From assembly GCA_011772595.1 (NCBI GenBank), contig WVZH01000053.1:22121-35321 (forward strand): DNA of 13,201 bases. Reading direction: 5' to 3'. Numbering within the stretch: the stretch's first letter is position 1; every line of letters starts with the position of its first letter. The stretch comes from Anaerolineales bacterium. Its GTDB lineage: Bacteria > Chloroflexota > Anaerolineae > Anaerolineales > E44-bin32. Under the pieces are notes generated by a model. It did no database searches. It was given only the letters and a program-made list of their open reading frames with translations, and was not told where the DNA came from. The translations under genes were made by a program, and so were the position numbers. Shown here piece after piece: positions 7,677 through 13,201 of the stretch.

Positions 7677-8954
7677 TTACGGCAAGGGGTATACCGTCTC
7701 TGACGTTGCGCCTTCGAGAGGCCAGACGACTTGTTTGGCTAGCGTGCCGGCCTCATCTTGCTGCCATTGGATGTATACCATTGAATGCCCGATTTGCAAG
7801 CCGTGTGCTTCTGAGGAGACGTCGAACTTGACGCGACCATAGAAAGTCAGCACGTCCATGGCATCAAGGGCTTCCTTGATCGCCGCAGGATCGGTTGAAT
7901 CGGCGTCCTCGATCGCACGCTGTAGAATCAATCCTGCAGCATAGCCTCCAGCAGAGTGATAGGAGGGCTCTTCATCGTATGCCGTTTCGTAGGCGCTGAC
8001 AAACGCATCACTTGATGGTCCGAACCACGTCAAACCAGCAGCCTCCGCGGACTGCGGCGTAAAGGCCGCAAGTGGCTCCCATTGACTCGGACCGATCACA
8101 CCAAAAGCCGCTTCACCGAGATCGGCGAAATCCGGCTCTGGTGGCGCGACGAGCAATGTGATATAGGCGAGATCCGCACCCTTCTCATGAAGCTGGCGGG
8201 CAAAAGTGCTGCCGTCCTGGAAGTGACCGCCACCGAGTATTGCGTTTGCGCCAGCTTCCTCAATCTTGTTGATGAAGGGCCCGAAGTCAGCAGTGTCCGA
8301 GTCATAACCCTCGTAAAGAACGACTTCAAAGCCGAGGGATTCAGCGTACTCCTTCGCCGCCGTGACGACGTCGGTGGAGAACTTATCGTTCTCATAAACG
8401 AACGCGACCTTCTTCAAACTCGGATCAACCTCACTCAGAAGGTCCACTGCGCCAGTCAGATATCGACTCGCTGGCGTGTAGATTTGGAAGACTTGCGTGT
8501 AACCCTGCATATAGTTGGCGTCCGAAGCTGCGCCGGTAGTGATCATAACCTTGCCGTACTGCTCTGCAATGACAGAGGCAGCGGATGTAAGACCGCTGGA
8601 GTAAGGACTGATGAGAACGTCAGCGTTGTCCTCAGTCGAGATGCGCGTATAAAGTTCCTGTACACGATCGGTGTTGCTCTCGTCGTCGTAGAACACGGTT
8701 TCGAATTTGACGACCGTACCGTCGCTGAGTTTAACACCACCCGCAGCGTTGACGTCTTCAATCCACAGTTGTAGACCACGAACCTGGCGTCCGGAGGAGG
8801 TCTCGTACTTCCCCGTTTGGGAAGCGGTGAACCCCACGACGAAGACAACTTCCTTTTCGGGTGCCTCGGTAGGTGTTGCTCCTCCACCGCAAGCTGCGAC
8901 AAGCAGACCCCCGATCAGGAAAATGCCCATCAACACTCGATACGATTTCTTCAT
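7677..8954 (-). CDS. Lipoprotein substrate-binding protein of the Liv-type ABC importer (Peripla_BP_6)
   Basis: This 425-aa extracytoplasmic lipoprotein should capture the solute and deliver it to LivHM. It begins MKKSYRVL, has a hydrophobic h-region, and a lipobox VAAC with the lipidated Cys at 22. A GGGATPTEAPEKE linker follows, typical of Chloroflexota lipoproteins. The mature domain starts VVFVVGFTASQTGKYETSSG and continues RGLQLWIEDVNAAGGV, the standard opening of type I Leu/Ile/Val-binding folds. The ATG at 8954 is chosen because AGGAGG lies 7 nt upstream and because it gives a clean signal peptide; the frame extends to 9050, but that N-terminus is not signal-like. Length is normal for the family. 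The ligand could be branched-chain amino acids, but these proteins also bind amides, aromatic compounds and urea, so it stays open. It is the first gene of the operon. Confidence 0.94.
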   Translation of the reverse strand: MKKSYRVLMGIFLIGGLLVAACGGGATPTEAPEKEVVFVVGFTASQTGKYETSSGRQVRGLQLWIEDVNAAGGVKLSDGTVVKFETVFYDDESNTDRVQELYTRISTEDNADVLISPYSSGLTSAASVIAEQYGKVMITTGAASDANYMQGYTQVFQIYTPASRYLTGAVDLLSEVDPSLKKVAFVYENDKFSTDVVTAAKEYAESLGFEVVLYEGYDSDTADFGPFINKIEEAGANAILGGGHFQDGSTFARQLHEKGADLAYITLLVAPPEPDFADLGEAAFGVIGPSQWEPLAAFTPQSAEAAGLTWFGPSSDAFVSAYETAYDEEPSYHSAGGYAAGLILQRAIEDADSTDPAAIKEALDAMDVLTFYGRVKFDVSSEAHGLQIGHSMVYIQWQQDEAGTLAKQVVWPLEGATSETVYPLP

Positions 8955-8960
8955 CTTTCT

Positions 8961-8979
8961 TCCTCCTTTGCTTGCAAAG
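8961..8979 (-). promoter_or_regulatory. Ribosome-binding site next to a small hairpin
   Basis: AGGAGG (8966-8961 on the minus strand) lies 7 nt before the ATG of the binding-protein gene. Directly upstream is a perfect inverted repeat, CTTTGC-AA-GCAAAG (8966-8979), whose 3' arm ends at the first G of the AGGAGG core. The 2-nt loop would have to open in RNA, so the hairpin is short, but it could affect ribosome access. Confidence 0.5.
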
Positions 8980-9007
8980 AATTCTTTCCGAGCCCGAAAC
9001 TTCCGTC

Positions 9008-9030
9008 TACTTGGAGAACGAATCCAAGTA
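9008..9030 (-). promoter_or_regulatory. Leader hairpin upstream of the binding-protein gene
   Basis: A perfect 8-bp inverted repeat, TACTTGGA (9008-9015) and TCCAAGTA (9023-9030), with a 7-nt loop. It falls in the presumed leader RNA 54-76 nt before the start codon. There is no T run after it. I do not recognise a known riboswitch or leader class. Confidence 0.5.
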
Positions 9031-9225
9031 CGACAATCGAAGACGATCATAAAATGTAAAGATCGCAGCTCCGGTAATAGCGATATTTATGCTGCGTGCC
9101 GTCAATGAATATTTGACATTTGTTCGCTCATTGGGAGCAAGATACTGCGTCAATTATCCCCGCTGGTCCTTTGAACCCTAATCCCACAGTATTCATCAGT
9201 GGAAAATTCTGATCGAAGTTTTTTT

Positions 9226-9296
9226 ATTATACAAAGATAATTTCATAAGCGAAAGCATCATGATGTCAATAGGAAGAAAATCACACGAATTGTGAT
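9226..9296 (-). promoter_or_regulatory. Candidate promoter and operator region of the liv operon
   Basis: On the minus strand TTGACA (9269-9264) is followed after 16 nt by TATGAA (9247-9242), a plausible sigma-70-type pair. A perfect TATAAT lies a little further on (9231-9226), without a good -35 at the right distance. Two palindromes sit here. CATCATGATG (9256-9265) overlaps the -35 and spacer, where a repressor could act. ATCACA-N5-TGTGAT (9280-9296) is centred about 50 nt upstream of the likely start, where an activator could act. The promoter would give a leader of about 270-280 nt. Which elements are used is inference. Confidence 0.45.
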
Positions 9297-9540
9297 ACAA
9301 AAATCAGGGCACTTCCTGAGCGGAGTGAGCCGCAATTTTGGTGAACGAAGACGAAGGACACCCATCGACGCCACTCCACCTCATGGTTGCTGTTCCGGTC
9401 ACCTGTAGCTTCGCCACAGGCGTAGGCTGGGCGTATTGTAAGGTGGGTGAAAGGTCCGACCGTTCCATTCCCTGATATTCTGTAATCGAAGAGAAAGTCA
9501 TCCGTGTGATATGTAGACAGAGGGAGGGGTGTGTATAGGA
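9297..9540. other. Intergenic region with a dispersed-repeat copy
   Basis: I see no convincing gene between the liv promoter region and the small gene at 9548. Bases 9314-9325 (TCCTGAGCGGAG) and 9346-9358 (CGAAGACGAAGGA) match, in opposite orientation, blocks of another copy at 10638-10669. They are 12/12 and 12/13 identical, but spaced 20 nt apart here and 7 nt apart there. A minus-strand frame at 9304-9606 has low-complexity, non-protein-like content and is treated as chance. Confidence 0.5.
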
Positions 9541-9547
9541 GTTAAAG

Positions 9548-9799
9548 ATGGGACGCCAGGTCACCGACGACGACATTCGAACCTTCTTGCGCCTCAATTG
9601 GAACAAATATTCCAGTCAGATGGAACTCATGCAGCAGGCCATCAAGCTACTTTGGCCGGCTGGTCCGCCTGAAGACGGAAGCAAGCGTGTCGTCACGATG
9701 TGCCTGACTGAATTCCACACGTTGTCCGCTCCAGGGTTGCAGAAAGTCTCAGTGCCCGCGCCCATCGTGCCCCGTAAGTCTACGGAGCCTCTCTACTGA
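9548..9799 (+). CDS. Small protein of unknown function (83 aa)
   Basis: I do not recognise this protein. It starts MGRQVTDDDIRTFLRLNW, has an amphipathic helical stretch (about 6-36, WNKYSSQMELMQQAIKLLW), then a Pro-rich turn and a C-terminal half rich in Val, Pro and Ser. No Cys-pair metal site, signal peptide or membrane span is seen. Support for it being real: GGAG lies 6 nt before the ATG, and a rho-independent terminator begins 28 nt after the stop. It is the only plus-strand gene in the right half and converges with the zinc-ribbon gene at 9963-10205. A chance frame cannot be excluded. Confidence 0.45.
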   Translation: MGRQVTDDDIRTFLRLNWNKYSSQMELMQQAIKLLWPAGPPEDGSKRVVTMCLTEFHTLSAPGLQKVSVPAPIVPRKSTEPLY

Positions 9800-9826
9800 G
9801 AAGCTGAATAACCTATCGTAGAGGAA

Positions 9827-9853
9827 AAGCCCGACTAGAAGTCAGGCTTTTTT
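9827..9853. terminator. Rho-independent terminator between convergent small genes
   Basis: Arms 9827-9836 (AAGCCCGACT) and 9840-9849 (AGTCAGGCTT) pair over 10 positions with one mismatch, around a 3-nt loop. Six T residues (9848-9853) follow on the plus strand. On the minus strand the structure is followed by TTTT, so it can also stop transcription from the zinc-ribbon gene at 9963-10205. Confidence 0.85.
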
Positions 9854-9962
9854 GATTTCACGATGATCATTCCGAATTATTAACTTATTGCGAGTACAAC
9901 GATAGCTTTCTATCTCGATCCTGTTTTGATCCCTTGGAACTTCCCTCCGGCACAAAACCAGA

Positions 9963-10205
9963 TTATTCCACAATTCTTATAAGCTTGGCCGAAAAGATAC
10001 GAACGTGTCCGCAGTTTGGGCAAATGAGCGGTAAGACGGGAATCTCTGTCCCACTCCGTTCTCCGGTATTGGACTTCACGTGCAGCTCGACGATGTCACA
10101 ACACATAAAATCCTCACTCGCACCGCAGGAAGGGCAGTTTCGGTGGAGTTCCTTCTGCCGCATCCACTGTAGCACCTTCTCTTGTTGATTAGGTTCAAGA
10201 GTCAT
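9963..10205 (-). CDS. Small zinc-ribbon protein (80 aa)
   Basis: This 80-aa protein has two CxxC knuckles, CPSCG (C24, C27) and CPNCGH (C62, C65), about 35 residues apart. This is the layout of a zinc ribbon with a long beta-hairpin between the knuckles (DIVELHVKSNTGE and EIPVLPLICPNCG). The N-terminal 20 residues form a basic, helical lead (NQQEKVLQWMRQKELHR). Stand-alone ribbons with the pattern PCPxCG...VPLxCxNCG are widespread small proteins whose function is mostly unknown; I place it there by motif only. Start: ATG at 10205 with AAGGAG 7 nt upstream. It lies alone, with the shared terminator at 9827-9853 downstream. It could bind nucleic acid or a protein partner. Confidence 0.82.
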   Translation of the reverse strand: MTLEPNQQEKVLQWMRQKELHRNCPSCGASEDFMCCDIVELHVKSNTGERSGTEIPVLPLICPNCGHVRIFSAKLIRIVE

Positions 10206-10475
10206 CGCCGTGCTCCTTGCTCACAGGTCCTAGGGTTCTACGATGAGGACGTGTACGTCGCCGTGTGGAGAACCGGAGGTGATCGACGCCCAAGAAATAA
10301 TCTCCAAACATACAAACTCTATCACGCATGCAACGCCCTGACGCGAGCTTGATTTGTGATCTATTTTATCAGGTGCTGTCCACTCGGAACATTCAGCATG
10401 TCAAACGAAATCAATTTATACAAAAACTATCTTATTTCGTTGAGAAATCGTTCAGAAGAGAATGATAGGATAAGG

Positions 10476-10539
10476 GCGCAAACCGCCCACGGTCGACCTC
10501 CGTTTCAAATTAGGTGCTGTATGACCTGGCGGTTTGCGC
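10476..10539. repeat. 12-bp perfect inverted repeat with 40-nt loop
   Basis: GCGCAAACCGCC (10476-10487) and GGCGGTTTGCGC (10528-10539) are perfect reverse complements separated by 40 nt. It could be the end pair of a miniature element, a stem of a small RNA, or an intergenic repeat unit. There is no T run after the right arm. Confidence 0.6.
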
Positions 10540-10612
10540 TATGATGGACTTGCGACGGGCTTCGACAAATCTCCTGCCCGAGGCATCTCATTCTCACTAT
10601 CGTGCTCAACAT

Positions 10613-10672
10613 GGCGAAGCACGAGATCCCTCACTGCTCCTTCGACTTCGCCTTCGGCTCCGCTCAGGATGT
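10613..10672 (-). repeat. Dispersed intergenic repeat, TCCTGAGCGGAG/CGAAGGA type
   Basis: Read on the minus strand: TCCTGAGCGGAG (10669-10658), then GCGAAGTCGAAGGA, then a GATCTCGTGCTTCGC end. This resembles the TCCTGAGCGAAGTCGAAGGATCT repeat that I know from intergenic regions of many bacteria. A second, more divergent copy lies at 9314-9358 in the other orientation. Confidence 0.6.
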
Positions 10673-10703
10673 AGCTCGGGATTAGGTTGGTATCAACTTC
10701 CAC

Positions 10704-10796
10704 ATGTCATTCCGAGGGACGACAGCCCCGAAGATACTCGATTTCACATAGGGCCTTTTCCTACTGATGGAAGAGATTCCTCCCTATGTTCGGAAT
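10704..10796. repeat. Dispersed intergenic repeat, ATTCCGAG/TTCGGAAT type
   Basis: ATTCCGAG (10709-10716) and TTCGGAAT (10789-10796) form near-complementary ends (7 of 8). GAGATTCCTC (10773-10782) lies just inside. The pattern resembles the widespread GTCATTCCGAGCG...GAGATTCCTCG...CGGAATGAC repeat of bacterial intergenic regions. The copy is degenerate. Confidence 0.5.
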
Positions 10797-10928
10797 CGAA
10801 GGGAAACCTCTCAACAAACGGCATTGCCGATCCAGTATAAAGTCGGAGGATTAACTTCACAGATCTGGTATTCAAAAATGGCAGCTTTGAGGTGATCGCT
10901 CGTGAAACGAAGAAACGCAGAAAAAGCC

Positions 10929-11102
10929 TTAGCGACAATGTGACTTTCCCATCGTGATCTTCTGTTGCTCAAGGAGACACGATGACTTACGCCGGCATTT
11001 CTTCCAGAGTCTTTGATCGGCTAGGGCTGCTAAGATGGAGAAAAGCAAAATAAGAATGAGACCAGCAACATACAACAATTGATTCATCAAAAGCCCCATC
11101 AT
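10929..11102 (-). CDS. Small single-span membrane protein (57 aa)
   Basis: This frame begins MMGLLMNQ and has one hydrophobic segment, LLYVAGLILILLFSILAALA (about 9-28). A strongly basic stretch, DQRLWKKCRRK, follows, and the protein ends in a polar tail. The charge pattern predicts the N-terminus outside and the C-terminus in the cytoplasm. The first ATG (11102) is 8 nt after the stop of the zinc-ribbon gene, suggesting one transcript. The ATG at 11087 (52 aa) is an alternative, with GGGG just upstream. The ribosome-binding sites are weak for both. I do not recognise a family. Its support is the clear transmembrane-plus-basic pattern and the tight spacing to its neighbour; a chance frame remains possible. 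Confidence 0.5.
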   Translation of the reverse strand: MMGLLMNQLLYVAGLILILLFSILAALADQRLWKKCRRKSSCLLEQQKITMGKSHCR

Positions 11103-11110
11103 TTAAAGTT

Positions 11111-11320
11111 TCAATCCCCAATCTCTTGATGCTCTCCAGGTGGTTCATAACCTTCATCCGACAGGGAAGGCAGCGCCTCGTGGTAAGCGAACATGGCTTC
11201 ACATTCTTGGCACTGATAGTACCCTATTTCCTCTCCTGAAAGATTACTTGAACCACAAATCGGACACCGCTTGGTGTGAAATCTTTTCAAGTGCTCGAAC
11301 CTCTCAAGTTCGTCGCTCAT
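11111..11320 (-). CDS. Small zinc-ribbon protein (69 aa)
   Basis: This 69-aa protein has an N-terminal charged helix (MSDELERFEHLKRFHTKR) followed by a compact zinc ribbon: CPICG (C19, C22) and CQEC (C37, C40), with GEEIGYYQC between. The acidic tail, from about residue 51 (PSLSDEGYEPPGEHQEIGD), looks disordered. Start: ATG at 11320 with GAGGG about 6 nt upstream. The short ribbon resembles the rubredoxin-like or transcription-factor-type ribbons found in small bacterial proteins of unknown role. It is followed 8 nt later by the single-span membrane protein, so the two may act together. Confidence 0.78.
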   Translation of the reverse strand: MSDELERFEHLKRFHTKRCPICGSSNLSGEEIGYYQCQECEAMFAYHEALPSLSDEGYEPPGEHQEIGD

Positions 11321-11719
11321 AGAATACCCTCATTAAAGTGTGGCTGGGAATTGGATTGCAACAAACCCGATGTTGAAGAAAAGGACGGGTAGCAAGTCGA
11401 GATTCAAGTCTTCCCCCTATCTCGCAGGTCAGGGAGAAGACCCGAAAACGAAACGAGTTTTAGTTTTACCAAAAGATGGTTCATGCCTCACGCTGCAAGA
11501 GCCACTCCATGATGTAGGGGCCTGATCCTAGGATTACGAGACCTTTTCCACCTCGATCATACCTCAATCCCGAACAGATCGAACGTTAGGGATTCTTCCA
11601 GACATTATCCGGAAAGGGTGCCACATAATGGGGAGAGATCGTTAGAGCCGGCCCGTAATGCCTTTCACCGCTCGAATCTTTGTCCTCATGGATGGAGAGA
11701 TACTTGCTTTTCAAAGGTA
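11321..11719. other. Intergenic region, no gene recognised
   Basis: No frame here has a good start with a ribosome-binding site. A CTTCCCCC...AGGGAGAAG block (about 11410-11440) is a loose inverted repeat that may be a degenerate repeat unit. A short minus-strand stretch at 11481-11540 reads LVILGSGPYIMEWLLQREA but has no start or extension and is taken as chance. Confidence 0.45.
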
Positions 11720-12076
11720 TTAGGGCGTCTCAGGGGGCTCGAGTCCGTGATCCGAGAGCAATCGATCTGTGACGATCCTCTTTTCACTCAAATGGGATCG
11801 TAGCCAAGGAAATCGAACCAAGGCCTTCTCTAACCAATCGTTAGCCGCATCGATTCTTTCGCGATACACCATCTCGATGATCTTCAGACACCATCCCAAC
11901 ACAGCGTTCATTTCATCGATTTGACGTTGCGCGAGGATGTACTGTTTCTTCGTTCGATCGAGATCCTTTTCTGTTCGCTTGAGCTTCAAGAACCAATCTG
12001 TGGTATCAACGAGCTCTGCGCGAGGATGCGTATCAGGATCGACTTCTCGCTTTGGAAATCGAGGTTTCGCAACCAT
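11720..12076 (-). CDS. Helical, probably coiled-coil protein of unknown function (118 aa)
   Basis: I do not recognise this protein. After a basic N-terminus (MVAKPRFPKREVDPDTHPRA) it is almost entirely helical and charged. The segment from WFLKLKRTEKDLDRTKKQYI (about 28-47) through AQRQIDEMNAVLGWCLKIIE shows heptad-like spacing. A second amphipathic part follows, RERIDAANDWLEKALVRFPW. The C-terminus is polar. No Cys cluster, signal peptide or transmembrane span is present. The start is ATG at 12076; a G-rich stretch (GGGGGA) lies 10 nt upstream, so the ribosome-binding site is poor. The amino-acid pattern is protein-like on this strand, while the overlapping plus-strand frame is not. Confidence 0.62.
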   Translation of the reverse strand: MVAKPRFPKREVDPDTHPRAELVDTTDWFLKLKRTEKDLDRTKKQYILAQRQIDEMNAVLGWCLKIIEMVYRERIDAANDWLEKALVRFPWLRSHLSEKRIVTDRLLSDHGLEPPETP

Positions 12077-12571
12077 GTTCTTACCGTCCCCCGCCGCCTC
12101 TGTGACCCGTTCCTACCGTAATTATGAGATCAGACAACGGCTACACTCATGTAACCATATGATATATAGAATACGGGAACCATGCAATCAGGATACCCTG
12201 ACCATTCGTGGGGATTGGAGGACAACTAAATTCTTTCTGAAATTACCTTTTATGGCTTCTAACAAGCCCGTTTTGATGTATCTTGTTTCACAGAAATTGA
12301 GTTTTCAGGATGTCCTGATTTCCTTCGCGCTTCTGGCACCGTCGGTGTTTCTGCTGCCCGTCCATTGGTGTGAAGGGGAAGTATCGCATTGTAACTTATC
12401 GCGTTTAGAAGAAGTTCAGACACGCTGTAATATAAAGGATATGCAAACGGCCTTCTTTTATACCCCCAGTTCTGGTCGGTTTTCTCATCGGAAGAAGGTG
12501 GTTTGATGCATGGTTTGCTCTGGCATATGTAAACGGGGGCAATCGTTGGTACGTCCTGGAATTCGGATCCA
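12077..12571. other. Intergenic region with unassigned open frames on both strands
   Basis: A plus-strand frame covers up to 12506 and a minus-strand frame covers 12259-12591, but neither has a ribosome-binding site or a recognisable domain. The minus frame overlaps the hydrolase stop. The stretch 12150-12175 is AT-rich and could hold a promoter for the 118-aa gene; no convincing -35/-10 pair was found. The block near 12305-12360 has the look of a repeat unit, but I cannot confirm it. Confidence 0.4.
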
Positions 12572-13201
12572 TCACCTGGCCAGAAATTCATCGATCATGG
12601 CGAAGTATTCTTGCTTGTGCGTGAGCCCGATGCCGTGCTCACCTCCCTCGAAAACAACCATCTCCGCCTGCGGGTAGAGCTCGCGCATCGCCTGTCGCTT
12701 CTCCGCCGGCGTGGCCGGATCCTCTGAGCCAAACATCATCAGGATATCCCCAGTCCAATGCTTCAGATCTTCAGCTGAGAAGGTGTAATTCTCCGTCTGA
12801 TCGATTAGTCGCCGCATAGCAGCCAGGAAATCCTGGCGCGTCACGCGGGTATACATGACCTCTGTAATCAGCGCCCAGAGCAACTCCAGATCCGGATCGC
12901 CTGTCCTACTGCTCACCAAGCGGGCGAAGGAGCGGTTGATCAACGCTCGCAACAGAAACATCGGCATAAATCGAAACAGAGGCATCATCTTCGCTAGCTG
13001 GCGGCTGTTCTCGGGATTGGGTGGCCCGACGACCGTGATCACCACTTTTCGCACCCGCTCGGGGCTGTACCGTAGGAGAGATTGCACCAGCCAACCACCG
13101 TAGGACCCGCCCATGGCGTTGAACGTGTCGACGCCCAAGTGATCGAGCAACCGCAGATAGCCTTCAAACAGCTCCTGAAGGGTGTCAACCGGCGGATAAT
13201 C
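12572..13201 (-). CDS. Alpha/beta hydrolase, 5' truncated by the window edge
   Basis: The frame is open to base 13201 and continues beyond it, so the start is outside; the TTG at 13150 is an internal Leu. The 209 visible residues begin DYPPVDTLQELFEGY. The nucleophile elbow follows, GGSYGG, with the Ser of the catalytic triad. The acid is probably the Asp in MMFGSEDPATP, and the His is in GGEHGIGL near the C-terminus. This order and spacing fit the alpha/beta hydrolase fold 1 family, which includes esterases, lactonases and C-C bond hydrolases. The cap region (about RFMPMFLLRALINRSFARLV) lies between strands as expected. The substrate cannot be told. Confidence 0.92.
   Translation of the reverse strand, partial: DYPPVDTLQELFEGYLRLLDHLGVDTFNAMGGSYGGWLVQSLLRYSPERVRKVVITVVGPPNPENSRQLAKMMPLFRFMPMFLLRALINRSFARLVSSRTGDPDLELLWALITEVMYTRVTRQDFLAAMRRLIDQTENYTFSAEDLKHWTGDILMMFGSEDPATPAEKRQAMRELYPQAEMVVFEGGEHGIGLTHKQEYFAMIDEFLAR

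Larger units (their letters stand above)
10206..10928. other. Long intergenic region with repeats
   Basis: No gene with good protein character or a ribosome-binding site is seen here on either strand. The region holds a long-loop inverted repeat (10476-10539) and two adjacent dispersed-repeat fragments (10613-10672 and 10704-10796), annotated separately. The open frames overlapping it (plus 10514-10840, minus 10744-10938) run through these repeats and look like chance. Confidence 0.6.

Noticed and set aside
9304..9606. 100-aa minus-strand open frame
   Set aside because: It overlaps a repeat copy and the start of the 83-aa gene, lacks a ribosome-binding site, and has low-complexity Ser/Thr content.
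10371..10520. Direct repeat AGGTGCTGT (10371-10379 and 10512-10520) as a possible target-site duplication
   Set aside because: The 132 bp between the copies have no terminal inverted repeats and no transposase; a 9-nt match can be chance.
11481..11540. Minus-strand LVILGSGPYIMEWLLQREA as a possible fragment of a nucleotide-binding enzyme
   Set aside because: Too short, no start codon in frame, no neighbouring homologous segments.
11937..12506. 189-aa plus-strand open frame
   Set aside because: Its first part is antisense to the 118-aa gene, the composition is not protein-like (Ser/Arg/Phe runs), and no ribosome-binding site is present.
12560..12571. Adjacent GAATTC and GGATCC sites that resemble a cloning junction
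   Set aside because: No vector-like sequence on either side, and the neighbouring hydrolase frame is intact; most likely coincidence.
1..13201. CRISPR arrays, tRNA/rRNA genes, transposases, phage genes or toxin-antitoxin pairs
   Set aside because: I looked on both strands and found no regular spaced repeats, no tRNA-like cloverleaf and no recognisable mobile-element or defence proteins.

Overview
The window looks like a chromosomal stretch from a Chloroflexota bacterium, probably an Anaerolineae-like lineage. This is inferred from the style of the proteins: an Agl23-like membrane protein with an NHL propeller, a lipoprotein whose mature start reads CGGGATPTEAP, and an aminotransferase of the type common there. 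No phylogenetic marker is present, so the assignment is tentative. GC content is moderate, and most genes lie on the minus strand.

Layout. At the left edge, on the plus strand, is the 3' part of a large membrane protein (Agl23/GT39-like) with a six-bladed NHL propeller at its C-terminus; its start is outside the window. It converges, across a bidirectional terminator at about 2562-2595, on a minus-strand fold-type I PLP aminotransferase (2681-3916). After a 380-bp gap with GC-rich repeats comes a complete ABC importer operon of the branched-chain/hydrophobic amino acid (HAAT, Liv) family. Read on the minus strand it runs: lipoprotein substrate-binding protein (8954-7677), a strong intercistronic hairpin, livH, livM, livG and livF. 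A plausible promoter with two palindromic candidate operators lies near 9226-9296, giving a leader of about 270-280 nt that contains two further hairpins.

Right half. From about 9300 to 12570 gene density drops. Small genes are separated by long gaps: an 83-aa protein of unknown function (plus strand), an 80-aa zinc-ribbon protein (minus), a pair made of a 69-aa zinc-ribbon protein and a 57-aa single-span membrane protein (minus), and a 118-aa helical protein (minus). The gaps hold repeats of the TCCTGAGCGGAG/CGAAGGA and ATTCCGAG/TTCGGAAT types and a long-loop 12-bp inverted repeat. At the right edge is the 3' part of an alpha/beta hydrolase gene (minus) that continues past the window.

How the genes fit together. 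The Liv operon should capture an amino acid or similar solute at the cell surface (lipoprotein) and import it through LivHM, driven by the LivFG ATPases. The aminotransferase downstream could start catabolism of the imported amino acid, but it is probably a separate transcription unit. I see no clear new multi-gene system. The best leads are the asymmetric LivFG ATPase pair, the regulatory architecture around the binding-protein gene, the zinc-ribbon/mini-membrane-protein pair, and the propeller fused to the Agl23-like protein.
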